A DNA stretch of 64,000 bases from Phycomyces blakesleeanus NRRL 1555(-) (Eukaryota; Mucoromycota; Mucoromycetes; Mucorales; Phycomycetaceae), in contig NW_017265170.1 in NCBI RefSeq assembly GCF_001638985.1, forward strand, positions 62,001-126,000, written 5' to 3'. The translations under genes were made by a program, and so were the position numbers. Positions 51,887-61,911 of the stretch are shown here, piece after piece (position 1 is the stretch's first letter; each line of letters opens with the position of its first letter). Below the pieces are notes generated by a model. The model saw only the letters and a list, made by a program, of their open reading frames with translations. It had not been told where the DNA came from and ran no database searches.

Positions 51887-52049
51887 TAAGAAGCATTTTA
51901 TTAGGCTTGGGGGGTCTGGTGATACTCAAAAGAAGATAATCAAAAGAGTGATCACAGCATTTGTTTGGAGGGTTTTCTAGCTTTTTTAATGTTTTTTAGG
52001 GTTTTTGTTTTTGTTAGTTATAATAAATATAAGTATAAGTTTTAAAAGA

Positions 52050-54407
52050 GAGGATTGAGGTCTAATTCTTGGCAAATGCGGGTTAGGGTCTTGTGAGCCG
52101 TACCAACAACAGCAGAAGGAACAAATGGTGAATTGTCAAAAATGAAAGTTCAGTGGTGACGCCATATCGCAAGGAGGGTGCATCCAAAGACGGTAGAAAG
52201 GGGAATAAACGAGTTTAAGGAAGAGGGAAAAGAAAAGAAGTGAAAAGCGTTGTGTAGTGCGGTTGGAGTAGGTATTGTGCCAAAGAATTCCAGCCACATG
52301 CCGATCCACACCGCGTTTTTGAGAGGACAAGTGAAGAAGAAGTGGCCTTGGGAGTCGGAGGAGAGAGAGTAAATAGAGCAGGTAGGAGAGGGAAAGGCGA
52401 GAGGAAGCAAAGAGTGAAGATGGGTTCGGCAAGAAATCTTGTCATGTAGGCCACAAAACCAAATGTTACGAGCCACCAGGAGAAGGGGGAAAGACCAAAA
52501 TTTCTGCCAATGACGAGAGCCACAAGGGGGATCGAAATAGCGGGCACGGACGAGATGGTGGGAGCACAGCCCGCAGAAAGTGCGTGTGGAAAGGCGTGCC
52601 CAAGTCTGAGAAGGTATGAGTGCATTAAAGAAAGGGAACAAGTCAATGGATGTGCCATCTTGAACGAGCAGAGATGGATATTGTTCAGTCAGTTCACAAG
52701 GAGAGCAACAAGCACAAACAATTATCGAATGTAATGTGAGAATGTTGAGTTGAACTCGGCCAAAGAACTTATTAATAACATGAGAGTGTTGATGGCTGCT
52801 GGTGATGGAGATGGACTGTAGTGACGCCAGGGCAGGGTCAAAGGTGTAGAGGTGGGAAACCAAAAGATCTTGCCAAGATGGGGGGAAGCGTGCTTGGGAA
52901 GCAGGGACAATGGTGACCGCTGAGAGAGGTAAAGCAAGGCAAGTAGTCGAATTTACCACAACATTATCAAAGTTGTGCAGCAGATGGTCAATGACAGCAA
53001 AGACTAAATGTAGAGGAGAGGTAAGATCCCACTATCCAGAAGGATGCATAGTTTGAAATAGAAGGGGAAATAAGGGAGAAAGAGATGGAAGTGAAGCCTG
53101 TAACAATCCGAACATCCAGCGCGGGACCAAACCAGGTGCGAACCAAAAAGTGCAGACGATAGGTTGAAGCCAACAAAGTTGTAGAGTGCTCTACTGCGTC
53201 TTAGGATCGATGATACCAAGTCCGCCTTGCACGCATGGGAGACAGAAAGTATCCAAAGAAATCGGGGGAAGGTGCTACGTTGAAGGAAGCTACTCATGAT
53301 GGACCTGATCTTTGGAAAGAAGGACATAGGTAGAGAGACCACACGCAAAACATGCCAAAGCTGAGAGAGTATGAGAGATGTTAGAATGGTGGCTTTACCC
53401 AAAAGGAGAGAGCGAGATGAGTAAAGATTGCAGCTGTCCTCAATCCTTTGGAGGAGAGATGAGCAGAATGAGTCCCATTGAGCCTTGGAGTGAATCAACG
53501 GAAGCCAAGGTAATGGAGAGGTGCAGGCGAGGTGCGGTCATGCCAATCAGTAATGTTATGACTACGGAGGGTGGAAGACCAATCGGGGAGAGGACTACCA
53601 GATAGTGAGAAAGCTTGCATTTTGTAGAGGTTGATACGCACATTGGACATTGCGGAATAGGTGGTGAGATGTGTGTGGAGTCAAGCAAGGTGAGCCGGAT
53701 CTGAGAGAAATACCAGAAGATTGTCGGCATAAGCTAGAAGTTTAATAGGAGGAATAGTAGCCACACTATCAGGGACAGAAAGTCGAAAACCGAGGAAGGA
53801 TTGATCACTTATAACTCGTTGCAACAAAGGTTCAAAAGCCAAATTGAACAAGATGGGAGAGAGAGGGTCGCCTTGACGGAGGCCATGCAATTGTGTGAGA
53901 GGGCGAGATAGGAAGTCATTAATGTTGATCTGAATCTGTGTAGAAAAAAACAATTGGGTGATACAAGTTATTATAGATTTAAGAAAGCGAAAGTGATCAA
54001 GAACTCGGCACAAGTATTCAGGATGGACTCGGTTGTACACTTTCTCCTGATCAAGAAGAAGACCCACTCCAGTCGAGCTTTCCTGAAGTGTCTGAGCCAT
54101 GACCATTCAAGTGAGCATCCTATTATCAGCAATAAATCGTCCTTGAACAAAGCCAGTTTGGTAGGGATTGACAAGAGGAGTGGCAGCCGAGATCAAGCGA
54201 GAGTTAAGAAGACGAGTGAAGACCTTAGCATCAGTGTTGATAAGGGCAATGGGTTGCCAATTCCGAAGGGAGGTAAGGTCGCCTTTTTTGGGAGAAGACA
54301 CACGCAGGTGGACATCCAAGTTGGGGGAAAGACACCATCCAACAAAGCTTCATTATATACACACAAGACATGGGTGGAGCATTAAGGGTGGTCAAGTATG
54401 AGTCGCA
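52050..54407 (-). pseudogene. RT C-terminal remnant of retrotransposon copy 2
   Basis: Starts within the RT just after the palm residues lost by truncation. It keeps the fingers/palm stretch FVQGRFIADNR, LLLDQEKVYNRV, LRQGDPLSPILFNL and YADN. After the shared TGA and frameshift come RT-thumb and zinc-binding segments (CSIYSLSSDSQGHFFFTC, with the second Cys changed to Tyr). Extra frame breaks lie near 52959-53010 and 53430-53500. It is clearly dead. Confidence 0.85.
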
Positions 54408-54420
54408 TACGCACTGTAGA
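54408..54420. repeat. Target-site duplication, right copy, of retrotransposon copy 2
   Basis: Identical to 51316-51328, adjacent to the truncated 5' end of copy 2. Confidence 0.8.
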
Positions 54421-54853
54421 AAATAATGTGCAAGGATTTCTAAGAAAAAACTACACATCAGTAAAATCTTTGCATGTATTTAAAACTACTGTTAGCCTTT
54501 CTAAATTTAGAGCAATTTAAACCCTTTTTAGAATCTCTGTGCCAGTAATCATATTTTTTCTGGTTGTTTAACTCAGACAACCATTTTAAATGAGAAAAGA
54601 AGAAAGACTGTTGTTTTTTGTTTGCAAGTTTGATCAAGATCATGAACACAGCCAATCAATTAGACACACTATGAATTCAATTTTTCTGGTGTTGAAAATT
54701 TTTAAATCAAATCATAATATCAATAGACTTTGCTATTGTTTTGAGTGATTTTTTTAAGAAATTAAATGCTTATATATGTATGGAAAGAAGAAAGAGAAAA
54801 AGACAAAGAAAAAAAAACTATTGGTTGTATTTTGGCAAGTGCCAGATAATATG
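54421..54853. other. 430-bp spacer, nothing recognised
   Basis: A+T-rich sequence between retrotransposon copy 2 and the next transposase remnant. No element ends or coding frame seen. Confidence 0.5.
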
Positions 54854-55760
54854 CTAAATGGCATTGTTGTTTGAGTTGTGGACAAGGCTAGCAATCCCCT
54901 CAATAGACTTCATATCCACCACCTTCACCACACGAGGTGCCAGGCTATCCCACGCAGGGAAAAGATTCTGATTCACGTGTTGAACATTGGAAAGACAGTC
55001 AATGATGGCAAAGAGTCTGGTCACTCTGTTGACAGTTTGGGAGAAGAATTTAATAATAAATCCATACCTTTCAAAAAATATAATTGAGTTATGATTAATA
55101 ATATCATTCAACAATATAGAATACAACTAGTGCTACTTACTTTCTGATATTGTTGAGCACAGTAAGATTGTTTGCTCGACCATGCCTGCTGTCAACAGAG
55201 GGCCAGACTCTATAAATCACTGAGTCTTTCCGCATCTTGTTTGTGCAAACCACTTCATCATTTCCCTCAAAGAAAAAAATGTCATCTCTTGCACAGAAAG
55301 GCACCAAACTGCAGACCAAGTCCTGTCAGTCTATGCCAATGATAACAGCCAACTCAATCAGAGAGCTTCAAGTTGGTCTGAACCAAAGTTGAGGACCAGT
55401 AACATCATTACTTGCAACCTTGAAGTTGCTGATCCTTCTGTCATTTTTGGCACAAATGACAGGTTAGCAACCAAGAGTGATTGATTGCTGCCTTTCTGAG
55501 CAAGAGATTCTTTGTATTTTTTTCTGGTTTTTTTTTTCTTGACTTGATGGCTGCACTGTAGACACTAATTGTCTGTTCAATTGGCCTACAGCTGTATGCT
55601 CACAGAGGGCCCATATCCCGCATCATATAGTCAAGATGAACTAGTATATGCTGGTTCATCACGAAAATTGTAGACTTCAGCCTCTTTTCTTCAATCTCAC
55701 AATGGAGGAAGACATGCATGTTGTATTTTAAATACTTTAATATCCGATATCATATACAAA
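54854..55760 (-). pseudogene. C-terminal remnant of a large DNA-transposon protein (Tnp2/KDZ-like)
   Basis: Reading the minus strand from about 55720, one frame gives HVFLHCEIEEKRLK, FVMNQHILVHLDYMMRDMGP and then, across a TGA at 55600-55602, AYSCRPIEQTISVYSAAIKSR. The pattern H...H...GP...Y..R..E resembles the C-terminal region of large fungal Tnp2/KDZ-type transposases. A second segment in another frame (55319-55138) seems to splice through GTAAGT...GAAAG at 55137-55070 to IIKFFSQTVNRVTRLFAIIDC and ends at 54854. The frame changes and stop mark it as decayed. The family call is weak; that it is a transposon-related remnant is more likely than not. Confidence 0.45.
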
Positions 55761-58256
55761 CCCGGACAGAAGTATCTGTCAAAGAGGTTGTTATAAATGA
55801 TTACCCAATATGAAGTCCTATCTGAAACATAATAGCAATGTGTCTGACCCATCATTGGATCATCTTCAAGAATTACTTGAACTATTATTGCAAAGCCATT
55901 ACAATGACTCATATTCAGGGTGACTGGATATATCTCAATAAATATAAATACCATAGATAAAATAACTTTTATTAAGATAGTTCGATTTGACTTGAACTTT
56001 TAATAAACACAATAAAAAAGAGTCTCAAAATACTCATTGTTCCACCTTTCCACATACAAATATGACATGTTCTACTGGAATATTGTACGCTTTTTCAGGG
56101 TTAAGAATACGTGAATATCTATCGTCATTTTCTGATATATTTAGGGTTTTAAAGTTAGATACAATTATATTTAATACTAATGTTTTTTTTAGTTGTTTAT
56201 TTCTTATCAGACATACAGTCAATGTTTTTGTTGCTTTCCTTAACAGACTTGACTTGAACATTATTGATGTTCATACTCTCTGCTTCATTGTGGCTGTTAT
56301 TGCCTGCAGCCAAGAACTTGTCAAAGTTCATAGGGGCAGTAGTAGCGATCTTGTTCCTGTTGTTGGATTTTTTACAGGGTTAAACAATAATACAACCCTC
56401 AATTCGATTTGAGTGTTTAACAAAAAACGAATCATTGAGCATATGACTACTTGTTCTGGTTTTAGAGTCATTGTTAAGTATATCTTTGATATTTATTTTG
56501 GTTTATATTTGTATGTTAAAAGAAATAGAGGTATAAGATTGCAAAAAATGTTCAAGAGATAAGAATATTTTTTATTATATTAGTATGTTAGTAGTAAAAA
56601 TTAAAAGTGTATTAATTGTCTCGAAAAAAAAAGTCAAAAGAGTTTTAATTGTTTGTTTTTAAGTTATATCTTACTGATTTTTCAATCAGCTTTGTCTCTT
56701 TCATTTTATTTTCCAACTATATTTTTTACTATGGCAACACATAAAGTTTTATAAATATTTTAACGTCTGACATACTTGAAAGATTCTAATGTTTTACTAA
56801 GAGCTAAGATTGTTTTATTGAAAGATATTCTGAAATCTTTGACTGAAAATAGCAAGACATAACTGGCTCTTTTGACTGGAGGCAATACTTGGAATATGAT
56901 TCTGTTGTCATCTGCAACTGATGACTATGACATCAAACCCCTGTTATTCTATGGGAAGTCAGAAGGTTAGAATAAGTTTACTAAGTGCTTCAAGAGGGTA
57001 TTAGCCACATATTTTACTGTAGGCAATCTTGTCAAAGCTGAATTGATATATAAGGCAGGGGGATTGCTTAAGATCTATTTCACTACTCACTTTCTCAGTA
57101 CAGTGAAAATAATATTTCTATACTATTATGAAATAGTCTGGCAGATGATCAAAAGGCAATGATAAGTAACAGTCTCAAAGAGAATGTAGCCCTGAAAAAC
57201 ATTGCTCTTCACAGATTTGAAAATTCTTGGGCAACATTGCGTATACTATCTCACAAATAGAGAACTGCCAAATATCATAGAAGATCTTATTAACAAGTAA
57301 GATACTTATAAATATAAAGTTATTTATATGTTTAAATACAACTAATACAAATCAACTGTTTTGTTTTGTTTTGTTTTGTTTATTAGAGTAGATACTACTA
57401 ACTTTTATATTTTAATTTTTAGTAATCTAATAAAAGTATTATTTTAAAGAATAACTATAAAATATAATATAATTAAATAATTAGACATAAAAATAAAATT
57501 ATGAAATATAATTGTTTTATCTTTTTTTATTTAAATTTAGCAGAAAAAATAATAATATTAAGTCTATCTGTTTTACTATATATAATTGATTTCTGATAGT
57601 GAGGTCAGCTATGGGAAGGGAGAATGGGGAAAATCATATTTCACCATTTTATTTCTATATCTAATTATCTAATTCAAGTGTCAAAATAAATTATAACAGG
57701 ATTGGTTAAGACACTGAAATAAAACTATGAGATATTATTGCTAATCCAGAGAAAATTTTGAGTATATATATATATATATGTGTGTGTGTGTATTTAAGTG
57801 TATCTACAGCAGTAGCATTTATATTAGATAGCTTGTTAACAGAGTTTATTAAGCTTATATTTTGACTTAGACTTATCAGAGTATATATTTTTCTTATATC
57901 AACTACAGCTTTCTTTTTTGATAAGTCTAAGTTCTCTATTTTGATTTAATCTAGTTAAATAGCAAGAACCTTATCCTATAAATTCATGAAGACATATACA
58001 ATAATTAATTTTTAATACTCCTTACATAAAATTTATTATAAGACTCTTAACTAACATATATTAAAATTCCAGAGTGAAATATTAATTAACTATCTCTAAA
58101 AGTCATTATGTTTCTCATGTAATAGAATAATAATATAACATTCCAAGTCTTGGGTATAAAACTCATAATAAATCGATTTTTCTATTTCATACATCATCTT
58201 TTTTTACAAATCACAATCTTTATTACTGTTATACATTTATAAATATCTAATCAACT
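55761..58256. other. 2.5 kb of decayed repeat-like DNA without a usable gene
   Basis: Several short open frames (55697-55954 minus, 56062-56412 plus) have protein-like composition but no family I know. At about 56870-57130 a + strand frame (SSATDDYDIKPLLFYGKSEG, then stop, then FTKCFKRVLATYF) could be an old gag or other element fragment. A (TA)n(TG)n run lies near 57764-57791. Confidence 0.35.
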
Positions 58257-59173
58257 ATGGGACCAAAGAAAGTCAGCAATACTATCAAAAGAAACAAAAG
58301 AAATTCACTTATTTGCTAATACATACCACCTCATTCAAGTCTAAGTCCAAAAGGTCAAGAAAGCAAAAAGTCTGTCCATACAATCAGCCTATCAGAATCT
58401 TAAGATAGCTGGACTTATGGCAAAGAGCTAGTACTACTTCAAGAGTATGCTAGAATATTTCCTCCTACCTGCCTCAGAGGAAGTATGTCAAACAAATGGC
58501 AAAAAATCATCAATGCTTTCAATGTTGTAGCATCTGACAACAAATCTCTACAGTATGATGCATGTTGGTACAAAGTTCATTTTGATGAAAATGAGAGAAC
58601 TTCTTTATCTGGAATTAATCAATACAGAAGTCCAATTGAAAAGGTGGTAATGCAAGTGTATGAAAAGATAAAATTTATTCAGAATTTCAATGTCTTTCAT
58701 AATGTATTATTAACTTGCAATGAATGCATTTATCAATTAAGGAACTGGAGTATGATGTGATGAAAGCAAAAAAGAACGATTTTATCTAAAAGAAGAAGAT
58801 TGTAAAGAACGAGTTGAAGAAGTTGATGCAGACAAGATCCTCTGCTAGATGGGAACAAAAACAACAATTGAACAAAGAGGAACGTGGCAAGTCAATAAAC
58901 ATGGTCACACACAACAGAGATGTAACCGTTGAGAGCAAAGATAGCACCATGGAAGACTCGACTGTCTCTGTTAGTGATGATGAGCATGAGGTCATATATG
59001 ATGTATACATGGACAAGAAAACACAATTTTGCCAGAAGATGCTTGGGTCTTTAAGCTTGAAAAAGAAGTATCAAAAAAAGATGCTTTGGTATGCAAGTGA
59101 ACAGAAAAAGTCAAATGCAAGAATAGAAAAGATGATGAAAAAGCTTGTAAAAGCATTAACAGACAAAAAATAA
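58257..59173 (+). pseudogene. SANT/Myb-like gene of a PIF/Harbinger transposon, broken
   Basis: A basic start (MGPKKVSNTIKRNKRN, 58257) is followed by stops. A domain then reads SWTYGKELVLLQEYARIF and NKWQKIINAFNVVASDNK, with DACWYKVH, like the SANT/trihelix DNA-binding proteins that accompany Harbinger transposases. After a frame change near 58740 and another stop, the C-terminal part (58814-59173) is Lys-rich and probably coiled-coil. It faces the transposase remnant tail to tail with only 44 bases between stop codons, which is the usual two-gene pairing of such elements. The assignment rests on that context plus the domain look. Confidence 0.6.
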
Positions 59174-59216
59174 AAGTAAAACAATTTATTTGTATCAAAG
59201 TGTATATTACATAACA

Positions 59217-60317
59217 CTACTCTATGTCTTCTCCTTCGATTTTATCTCTTGTCAATCCAGAGATATAGTCTTTAAGAGATGGTGATAGCAAATTAAAATA
59301 GGAACCAGTGAGCAACTTTTTGTGATTAATCCAATGATACATATTTTTAAATATTAATGACAGCTAGTAGATTTTTGCCAGGTTGTTTTCTCTTGCCTTC
59401 ATTGTGTATTTGTATTTGCAGTATTTAAAATACTTTTGTACTTCTCCAAACTTCTACTCAACTGCAACACGAACTTTTGACATAGACTTATTACAAAACT
59501 TGTTGTGATCTATTATTCATAGTTGAGAACTTGTATATATGCACACACATTATTTATTATAGACTTTACCATTGAGCACACCTCCTATGTATGGACTGTA
59601 TAGATGTACAGAGCACATGTAGACAGGGTCGCCATATAATGCGCAATACTTCTCTGGGTCTGATGTTGGGACCAAGTATTCTTTCAACCTATCTTCAATC
59701 TTTGAGATGGTATAAATAAAATAGTCATGACGTGAGCCAATGAAAGGACCTAGCAAGCTGGAGGTGATGACATCTGGTGTTACAATTGCCTGAAACTTTA
59801 ATGCATGAATATACTTCCAACCGTTTTATAACACAGATTAGTTATCTTTGTCTCCAGTGGACAGCATACTGTTTGCATGGTTCCGTCAATAAATCTAACA
59901 ATGTTGTCAAAAGCAACACCCTTATCAAAGATAGCCTTTAAAGACCTTTCCATATTCGATGGAGAAAAGTGGTGAGTATCAAACTGCATACCCCATCTCA
60001 TTTTTTTTGAAAAGCAGATCTTCCATCTCTCTGCAAACTCTTAATATATTCTGAGCATTTATCCCAAAATAATGTGCCATGTCATCTAGGCATCTCGGAA
60101 AAGAGTAGTGGTTGAGAAGAATTGCCAGTCCAAGATTTTGTTCAATTTTTATTCCTGAAAAGTTGCAGGTTTCATCTATTCCAAGAACATTTGTGATTCT
60201 CTGAATGTGCTCAAAAGAGAAATGGAAATGGGTGATACACTCTTTTCTACTTAATTTGTGTAAAACTAATATCTTTTATACACTTCTATGTCTACTCTTT
60301 TGCGCAGGAGAAGTCAT
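59217..60317 (-). pseudogene. PIF/Harbinger transposase (DDE_Tnp_4), broken
   Basis: Pieces in order on the minus strand: CITHFHFSFEHIQRITNVLG, GLAILLNHYSFPRCLDDMAHYFG, VCREMEDLLF, FDNIVRFIDGTMQTVCCP (first DDE Asp), WKYIHALKFQAIVTPDV, GPFIGSRHDYFIY, EKYCALYGDPVYMCSVHLYSPYIGG (second Asp region) and MSKVRVAVE then KFGEVQKYF (Glu region). Breaks: a frameshift in the A8 run near 60001-60008, another near 59828-59840, and a TAG in place of Trp after VRVAVE. A likely start is the ATG at 60315-60317 with a short intron after eight residues. No terminal repeats were found by eye. The family call is strong; the gene is dead. Confidence 0.85.
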
Positions 60318-61370
60318 CTTATGATATCTTTGATGTGGCTGGCTATGTTTATGGACATGTTGGACAAAAATTACTCTAAAGGGATCACACATAGTTAGAT
60401 AGGTTGTAATGTGATTGTTAAAGGAAAAATAAAGTTCAAAAAGACATAAAATTAATGTTTAATCTACATTATATGTTGTTGATAATTTTAATATATGCAT
60501 AAAAAACAGCTCTTTAATAATTTAGTTTCTTTATTGTAAATATAATGAATAAATATACTTAGAAAGAGCATGAAAAGCTTAATAACAACAGAAAACATAT
60601 GTACTTCTTTACAAATCTTCTGACATTAATTTGACAGATTAATATATACTTTCACTATAAATTTTTAATAATATGCAAATAATTTATGAAAAAAGTGGAC
60701 AAATAATTGCTACAATAATAACCTAGTCCTAAGTCAATAAAATAATTTCAGTGGCAAAAATAAACAACTGCTAATTTTGACAAGATGTTTGACTCTATTA
60801 ACAAGTTATCTATTAGCATTAATTTAAGTGCTCATAAGCCACACCAGAGATTGAAAACAGTCAAAAAACAGAGAGCCAAATTTCAGTTACATTAAAAGAA
60901 AAGCATTTAAATAATTTGGTTAAACATTAATTTTTTCAGTTTCTTTATTTATTTTTTTCTTTACTACCACTTTATTATATAAAGTAGTCTCTCAATAATT
61001 TCAAGGTCTAGGGAAGGTCAGGTGTCTTGAAATTATTGAAGAGTGAAATTAACAAGTTTGGAGTATATATTTTCCATTAACTATAGGCGGAATTTACAAT
61101 ATTCTTTAATAGAAAAAATATATCAAATAATGATTTGATATGCTTCAATTCTCTGTTTAAATTCATTCTAGTTAAATATAACGTCTGGCTGCATTACTGT
61201 TTTCCACCCCCCCTGTCTTGTAATCAATTATTGTTTCAAATTCTTATTCAATCAAATAATAACAGCTTTTTGGTATGCTTTTAGCTTATTATATAATACT
61301 TATCTAATATCATTTTCAATTTTTTTGATACTTTAATGAAATCTATCAAATTCAGAACTAAACAATAAAT
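60318..61370. other. 1.05 kb A+T-rich spacer with a hairpin
   Basis: Right flank of the Harbinger remnant. No coding frame. The only structured feature seen is the inverted repeat at 60993-61038. Confidence 0.5.
60993..61038. repeat. Perfect 13-bp inverted repeat (hairpin)
   Basis: CAATAATTTCAAG (60993-61005) pairs with CTTGAAATTATTG (61026-61038) across a 20-base loop; with one bulge the stem continues into CTCT/AGAG. It could be a terminal inverted repeat end of a pogo-like element, since a CENP-B-like ORF follows 330 bp later. No partner copy was found to the right. Confidence 0.6.
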
Positions 61371-61679
61371 ATGAGCAAAAAAAATGTTTTGCTTAATATT
61401 GTAAATCAGCTTGAGATTTGTGATATGAAAAAGAAAAAGCTATCTATGAGTAACCCTCAATTGGCTGAGTGGGCAAAGGAAACCTTTGACCTTCAGAAAG
61501 CTCCTGATGCTTCTACAATCTCGAAGTTTTTGAAGAGAGGAGACAAGGACTTGATAATACAAGCCAACATAAAGAACAGAAAGCGTGTTAGAAAGGGAAA
61601 ATGTTCTGTATGTAATATATCTCAACATTATACATTTTTGCTCCATATAAAAAATAAAATTAACTTTCACCACAGATGA
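61371..61679 (+). CDS. Orphan CENP-B/pogo-type helix-turn-helix ORF
   Basis: 102 residues if unspliced. Residues about 5-80 look like the N-terminal DNA-binding domain of CENP-B and pogo/Tigger transposases: LLNIVNQLEICDMKKKKLSM, then NPQLAEWAKETFDL and PDASTISKFLKRGDK. The following HTH and DDE catalytic domains are absent. A GTATGT at 61609 and ACAG at 61674-61677 could splice out the poor C-terminus and give a slightly shorter protein. It is best read as a truncated transposon gene; a domesticated small DNA-binding protein is possible but has no support beyond the intact frame. Confidence 0.6.
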   Translation: MSKKNVLLNIVNQLEICDMKKKKLSMSNPQLAEWAKETFDLQKAPDASTISKFLKRGDKDLIIQANIKNRKRVRKGKCSVCNISQHYTFLLHIKNKINFHHR

Positions 61680-61911
61680 AATTTGATATCAAATTAGGAA
61701 ATTGAAAACGCATCTGTTATCTTATTGGCTTACTAAATATATCGCTCGTGTAATTTCCTTTTATACTTATAAATCAAAACTTGTGTTCTTTATAAGGGAA
61801 TGCTTGCAGTACAGACATCTACAAATGTATTTCTAGTGTAACAGAAGAGAACTAAAAAATGACTTAAAGAAATTGGAATGTTTTATTGAGATAAAAAAAA
61901 GATATAAAAAA

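Larger units (their letters stand above)
51329..54407 (-). mobile_element. Non-LTR retrotransposon, copy 2, 5'-truncated and interrupted
   Basis: Same family and orientation as copy 1. Its internal part 51887-54407 corresponds to copy 1 45224-47750, and similarity stops abruptly at 54407 (5' truncation in the RT). The last 16 bases of the tail (ATTTTTTGTTTGTAAG on the + strand) match copy 1 45212-45227 at 51328-51343 but are separated from the body by a 542-bp insert. A 13-bp target-site duplication flanks the whole. The coding remnant keeps the YADN box, the same TGA (53681-53683) and the same frameshift as copy 1, plus extra indels and stops of its own. Confidence 0.88.

Noticed and set aside
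56870..57130. Possible gag fragment of an LTR retrotransposon
   Set aside because: Only a loose look; stop codons and no zinc knuckle, protease or RT nearby. Recorded only as decayed DNA.
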